A stretch of DNA of 64,000 bases, taken from assembly GCA_026419785.1 (NCBI GenBank), contig JAODTK010004776.1, positions 477,835 to 541,834 on the forward strand. Reading direction: 5' to 3'. Below, one piece after another: positions 58,801 through 64,000 of this stretch. Positions within the stretch are counted from its first letter, which is position 1. Each line of letters opens with the position of its first letter. Source of the stretch: Sclerodactyla briareus (lineage: Eukaryota; Echinodermata; Holothuroidea; Dendrochirotida; Sclerodactylidae). The translations under genes were made by a program, and so were the position numbers. The notes beneath the pieces were generated by a model that was not told the DNA's origin, did no database searches, and was given only the letters and a program-made list of their open reading frames with translations.

Positions 58801-59879
58801 AAGAGAAGGTGGGGGCACGCCGGCAAGAACCTTCATATATGTGACGGACCCGTATCAGCAAATCGTCGGTTGTGATTTGGACGCGTGACCGAGTCTTGTC
58901 GGGGGGGAAATGTGCGGCAGAATAAAGGGGAGGGAATAAAGGCGTGGTTAGGCGGTGTGTTGTGAAGGATTGTTTATTTGCGCGGGTGAGGGACTCAGGC
59001 GCGGGGGGGCGGAGGGGCCGAATGGGGTGGCGCGCGCAGGCCAGCGAGCGCGGACCCGAATACAATCTGCTCGAGGAGGATTATATTTTTTTTGGCCGGC
59101 CTGAAGCCGTTGAGTTAAGTTGGACACAAGCCCCAATCTGCACCATCTGCCCCAACGTCAGAAGAAGGCACACGATGCGGATGGGTTTGTATTGTTAGGT
59201 ATTATTGTTCCTCAAAGCTATCTGCGTATTCTAGCCACAGCAACTCTTACTATAGCATACCGGACACCGAAGACACCCCAGTGCGCGTCGATGGTCCAAG
59301 GCTATTATGATTTACGACGACGTTGTGGTTTGATTTCCCCACGTTTAGAGCGGGGGGAGGACGCGATTTGTTTGAATGTTGTGCGGCGAAAACAAAACAC
59401 CTCTTTGATGAGAAAGAAAAATTTCCGGTCGGCAGAATTATAGCAATGGGCTCAAAGTGGGGGACGGGGGGACAGGTCCCCCCACTTTCAAAAGTGGGGG
59501 GAATCATATCGTTTGCCCCCCCCCCTTTTCCGGACCGTAATAAAAAAACACCCCCCCCCAACAGCCCCCAAAAAAAAAAATATTAGGCACATGCCCGATT
59601 TGTATCACTTCTAAACGCTTCACTTTGTGCTGAATTCCAAACAAAAATCATGTTTCGTCGTTGGCACTTGTCTCAAGTCCACAGCCCAGGTGAAGGATCT
59701 GGACACGCACTAGGGCCGAATTCGAGGATACCCATGTTTCAATACGAATTCTCGAATTTTTTTAAATCGAATAGCAAAAAGTGCATAATATGTTTTGCGC
59801 GCAATGTCGTTTTATCCAGGAGTGTTAGGTAAATAGCGATGTAATGCTCGAATCATTTTGTTCACTCGATTAATTTAGG
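58801..59879. other. Spacer unique to the first 2.1-kb unit
   Basis: About 1 kb with no counterpart in the next unit. It contains G/C-rich palindromic blocks near 59459-59530 (ggggacaggtcccc; ccccccactttcaaaagtggg). Possibly a nested insertion. No gene. Confidence 0.45.
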
Positions 59880-61533
59880 GCAGCCTGGGAAGAAGATGCC
59901 CCCCCCCAATTTTGCTGAGATGAAAAATCGTTGGAAAAATCTGGAAGGAAAAAAGGGCAAGTGGAAAAAAGGTGTTAATTTCTTCGATAAAATAAGGAAA
60001 ACATGCAAAAAAACTTCGCGCCGCTTCGCGCGCGCCGAGTATTCCCGAAGACTGACTTGTAAAATAGGGTTTAAAAAATGTTCTGCTCCAGAATTGCAAT
60101 GGTGTCCCGTACGCCTATGGCTGTCCCTTCGATCCACCCAGGGACTGTTTTTTTTTTTTTTTTTCTTTTTGCGGTAGACCCCCGGATCCCACGCAAATAT
60201 AGTCGGAGTAGAGAAGGTAATAAAAAAATACCATGTGTGATATTCGGTTAAATCATCTTAGTAGGCACTAAACAAACTTTTGGTGTGTGTGTCGTTTACT
60301 CAAATAACACATGTAAGATGGTGTGCTATGAGCACTGCAGTGCCATTTCCGTCGTCTGGAGGGATGAGGATTGACATTCTCTTGGTGCGCTTCGCGCCAA
60401 CCGACTGTGGCGCTCCGTAGATGTTCATTTGCATTCGCTTTCAAAATGGATCGAAGCCATGTTGTGTACATGTTTTGTCGTCGCGTGGGTAAATGTCCCA
60501 CGAGGTCCCTTCGGTCGTTAGATAGCAACTTATGAAGACACCAAATATTGATTTACGGTTTATTTGCCATATTCTCATACGGATCACCTGGTTTGCCTGC
60601 GCCGCCACATAGAGATTGGTTGTTCTGCTACTCGATTATTTAATCACGAAACTCACCCAACCCCTCTTGGAAGAAAGAAATCTGCATCCATGCTGGTCAA
60701 GTATTGTGCTATAAGGTTGCCACACTCCATTTTACTTTACCATGGGGACTGAGAGATACGTACATGGCATGTTGGTGGGATCGTGTTATCGTATGACAAA
60801 ATATAACTTTCTAATAATTTTCTCTAAGAATTGGCCCTCTTTCTACATTCAAAGGAGCCTGTCCACCCAGTAGGAAAGGTTTAAGCTTGATCAGGCGTTT
60901 AGGGGCAAGTTCTGGGCTTAATCCGATGTTTGGCGAGAAACATTTTCACAATCTTTCTCAGAATGACCATTTTACGCCACACCAAAAAACAATATACTTC
61001 TTGTACCCCCCCCCCTCCCCCCTCCTCTCCAGAAAAGCGCCGGACACGTCAAATTTAACCTTGATCTGGGCAGCTGGGGCAATTGATGCTGGGTCGTTTG
61101 TGTGCAAGTGGTAGACCTCTCGTGATCTTGGTGAGGTGACCTGCAAATGCATCAAAAACAATTTGTTCATTCATTTCACTCATCACGATTGCGATATGAA
61201 AAGAGTCAAATTCCATACGCAGCAGTGCGTGGTGGACATCTTGGTTGTGAGGACGTCGTCCATCAACGGCACCAAAAATGTGTATTAGTTGGGATCATAC
61301 TTGCAAAATTGTGGTTCCCCCACCCCTAAATGGGGGGGGGGGGGAGGACACAGCCGGCCAGAATCAGAATGTGATGTTTTAATGCACACGCTTTCGTCAA
61401 GGGGTGGGGTGATGTTGAAGCGTAAAAGACGTATCCAAATCATGTTATTTCTATTGTTATCATCGAGGACTCAATCGAGACAGTCCAAATTTGTTGCGTA
61501 ATATAGCGTTTCCGCAAAGTAGGGTAGTTTACC
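59880..61533 (+). repeat. Roughly 2.1-kb repeat unit, copy A
   Basis: Collinear with copy B for its whole length. Landmarks: gagatgaaaaatcgttggaa, aaacatgcaaa with cttcgcgc, gtgtgatattcggttaaatc, tggtgcgcttcgcgccaacc, acggtttatttgcc, cccagtaggaaaggttt, atgcacacgctttcg. All short frames are out of register between copies, so it is non-coding as it stands. Confidence 0.85.
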
Positions 61534-61880
61534 AGGGCCGTAGCGAGCGGGGTGGGGTCACCCCCTCCCAATAATCTCATGCCGTCGGCAAATTTTCACT
61601 CTGTCGCCAAATAGAAAAACAACCACAAAAAACGAGAAAGGAGAAGAAGAAAAAGAAAGAGGAGAAAAGAAGGAAAAGGAAGAAGAGGAAAAGAGGGGTG
61701 GAGGAGGAAGAGAAGAGGAGGCAAAAAGGAGGAGAGGAGGAAAAGAAGAAAGAGGGGGAAGGGAAAAAAGGAAAAGGGAAGTAAGGAGTTAAGGGGAGGC
61801 CAGGGAATGAAAGTGGAATGGAAAGAAAACAACGGAAAAGCCAGCTGATTATTATCGGCTTATTTCGACTTTATGGCTCT
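61534..61880 (+). repeat. Purine-rich module copy (gtagcgag start)
   Basis: Starts gggccgtagcgagcgggg, then tcaccccctcccaataatct, gccgtcggcaaattttc, and about 200 bp of A/G-rich sequence. It lies between unit copies A and B. Confidence 0.9.
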
Positions 61881-63691
61881 TCATCTAATTGACACATTAA
61901 TGAGTCGGCAAAAGGAGATGGCACGTCGGCAAAAATTAGATAATGTGACGGCCCGTCGCCGAGTCGGTATATTTCAGGAGCCTTGGAGAACCACGGACTG
62001 CCCCCCCCCCACTCCCAATTTTTCTGAGATGAAAAAATGTTGGAAAATTGAGGAAGGAAAAAAGCAAAGGGAAAAAATGCGGTAATTTCTCCGATAAAAT
62101 ACCCGAAAAACATGCAAACAAACCTTCGCGCGCTTCGCGCGGCGCCGGTATTTCCGATGACTGACTGGTAAAATTCGGGTTAAAAATTCTGCTCCCGATG
62201 CGAGGGTCTGGCCGGCCTATGGCTTTCCCTAAGTCCCACCAGGGGACTGGTCGGTAGACGCCTGGATCCCACGCGAACAAAAGCAGAGTAAGAAAGGTAA
62301 AAAAAATTGCCATGTGTGATATTCGGGAAATCATCGTAGTATGCACAATGACAATTTTTGAGTGTGTCTTTTACTTCAAATCACATGTTATAGATGGGTG
62401 CTATGGAGCCTGACAAGTGCCATTTCCGTCGATCTGGAGGGTATGAGAAATTTGACATTTTCTTGGGGCGCTTCGCTGCCAACCGATGGTGGCGCTCCCC
62501 TTAGATGGTCATTTGCATTCGCTTGTCAAAATGGATCGACGCCCTTTTTGTAGCTAATTTGATTTGTAGTTACGCGTGGGTAATGTGCCACGAGATCCTT
62601 CGGTCGTGATAGCTATTATGAATACGCCAAAATAATTGATTTACGGTTTATTTGGCCATATCTCATACCGGATTCACCGGTTGCATGCGCGCCACCATAG
62701 GGAATTGGTCCGTCTGTACTCGATTTACATCACGAAAAATCACCCAACCCCTCTTGGGAAGAATCTGCATCCATGCCTGGTCAAAGTCTTGTGCTATAAG
62801 GGCCACCCTCAATTTTACTTACATGGGGGATTTATTGTTGAGAGACAAACCCATGCATGTTGGGGGGAGTCGGGTTATCGTATTTATACATACACCAAAA
62901 TTGCCAAAATTATAATTTTTTCATAATTTTCCTTTTATCTAAGACATGCCCTCATTCTACACCCCAGGATCCTGTCCACTCAGTAGGAAAAGGTTTCAGC
63001 TTGTCAGGCGTTTCGGGGCACGCTTCTGGGCTAATCCGATGTTGGCGAGAAACACATCTCACAAATCTTTATCAGAATGACATATAAGCACACCAAAAAC
63101 AATATAGTCTTGTACCCCCCCCCCACCCCCTCCTCGCCAGAAAAGCTCGACACGTTCCAAGTTAACCCGTGATCTGGGCAATGATGCTGTGCTCGTTGGT
63201 GCAGGTGTAGACCTCTCGTGATCTCAGGTGACCTTCAAATTCAGCCAAAACAATTGTTTCATTTCATTTCCCTCATCACGATTGCGATTATGAAAAGAGT
63301 CAAAATTCCCATACGCGCCCCACGGTGCCGAACACATCTTGTGAAGACTGTCCATCAACGGCACCAAAAAGGTCATTTGGGATCACTACTTGCAAAATTG
63401 TTGGTAGTTATACTAACGTTGAAGGTGGTAAAATAAGGAGCTGGTATTTAATGGGACCACCAGCAGGGGGGCGCCGCAGGGAGGGCGGCTCACCCCCCCC
63501 CTCCCATGGAAGGGGGGAGGGGGAGGAGCCGCCAGAGTGATGTTTTAATGCACACGTTTTCGCGGGGTGGTGTCAAAGAGGATTACGTTATTCCCAACTC
63601 ATGTATTTCTATTCGTTCTCACGAGACTCAAAATCGAGACTCAAAATGGTGGCCTGTAATATCGCGTTCGCAAATGTAGCGTATGTTTACA
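61881..63691 (+). repeat. Roughly 2.1-kb repeat unit, copy B
   Basis: Same landmark order as copy A, at offsets of about 2,095-2,155 bp, with frequent small indels between the two. The array is therefore tandem and continues with a third purine-rich module at 63692. Confidence 0.85.
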
Positions 63692-64000
63692 AGGGCCGTA
63701 GCGAGCGAGGAGGGGGGTTGTCACCCCCTCCCAATAATTGCATGCCGTCGGCAAATTTTCGGTCTGTCCGGCCAAAAAAGGAGAAAAGGAGGATAAAAGA
63801 AAAGGAAAGAGGGGAGGGGGAGGCAGAGAAGAGGGAAAAGAGGAGAGGAGGAAAAGAAGAAAGAGGGGAAGGGAAAAAACCAAAGGGAAGTAAGGGAGTG
63901 GAGGGGAAGATAGGGAATGGAAAGTGGAATGGAAAAGAAAACAGCGGGAAGCCAGTGACTTTATTATCTCGCTACAAGAATATTATAATAACAAAAAACA
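63692..64000 (+). repeat. Purine-rich module copy, running off the window
   Basis: Starts aagggccgtagcgagcgagg, then tcaccccctcccaataattg and an A/G-rich tract, matching 61534 onward. A third 2.1-kb unit probably follows outside the window. Confidence 0.85.

Noticed and set aside
58355..58875. Lys/Glu/Gly-rich ORFs of 102 and 151 codons
   Set aside because: Same purine-rich repeat module as at 61534 and 63692, where the frame is not kept.

Overview
The window is eukaryotic. It holds one large split gene on the + strand and is otherwise filled with introns, minisatellites and transposon-derived repeats. The gene encodes a COPII inner-coat protein of the SEC24C/D class. I recognise 20 coding exons in order, from a start ATG at 3310 to a TGA at 44369-44371, giving a product of roughly 1,100 residues. 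Each exon continues the family sequence from the previous one: Pro/Gly/Met-rich N-terminus, C2C2 zinc finger, trunk, beta-sandwich, helical and gelsolin-like parts. Most exon ends have recognisable AG/GT splice sites. The acceptor before the first coding exon implies a non-coding 5' exon further upstream.

Organism: a metazoan, probably a marine invertebrate. The evidence is a single SEC24C/D-type gene with many long introns, high repeat load, tRNA-type SINEs, hAT-like and Harbinger-like MITEs, and AGGTCA-rich diverged repeats. The last resemble repeats I associate with echinoderm or lancelet genomes, but that is a weak inference and I do not name a species. About three quarters of the coding exons need one or more small indels to keep the conserved frame, often in homopolymers, which points to a lightly polished long-read assembly rather than a dead gene.

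Layout: 1-3236 upstream/5' intron sequence with an old direct repeat and a MITE. 3237-44371 SEC24 gene body. 44372-about 48,580 probable 3' UTR and 3' flank with a cluster of AATAAA signals. 48.6-64 kb apparently gene-free: diverged repeats, an AT-rich foldback element (52.1-52.5 kb), a 34-bp minisatellite with three open minus frames (53.3-54.3 kb), a possible TIR element (55.5-56.4 kb), and repeated copies of a roughly 2.1-kb unit with a purine-rich module (58.4-64 kb).

The most unusual structure is inside SEC24. In two separate introns (39.1-39.7 kb and 40.8-42.9 kb) the 3' end of the preceding coding exon, with its splice donor, has been tandemly amplified. The second array has an old tier whose best unit is a 75-nt, AG/GT-bounded, in-frame duplicate of the exon tail. 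Also clear is a 1.77-kb Harbinger-type non-autonomous element that split a 167-bp minisatellite; the intact neighbouring repeat units serve as empty sites that prove its TAA target duplication. A second copy lies in opposite orientation 11 kb upstream, and a 185-bp hAT-type MITE has a perfect 8-bp target duplication.
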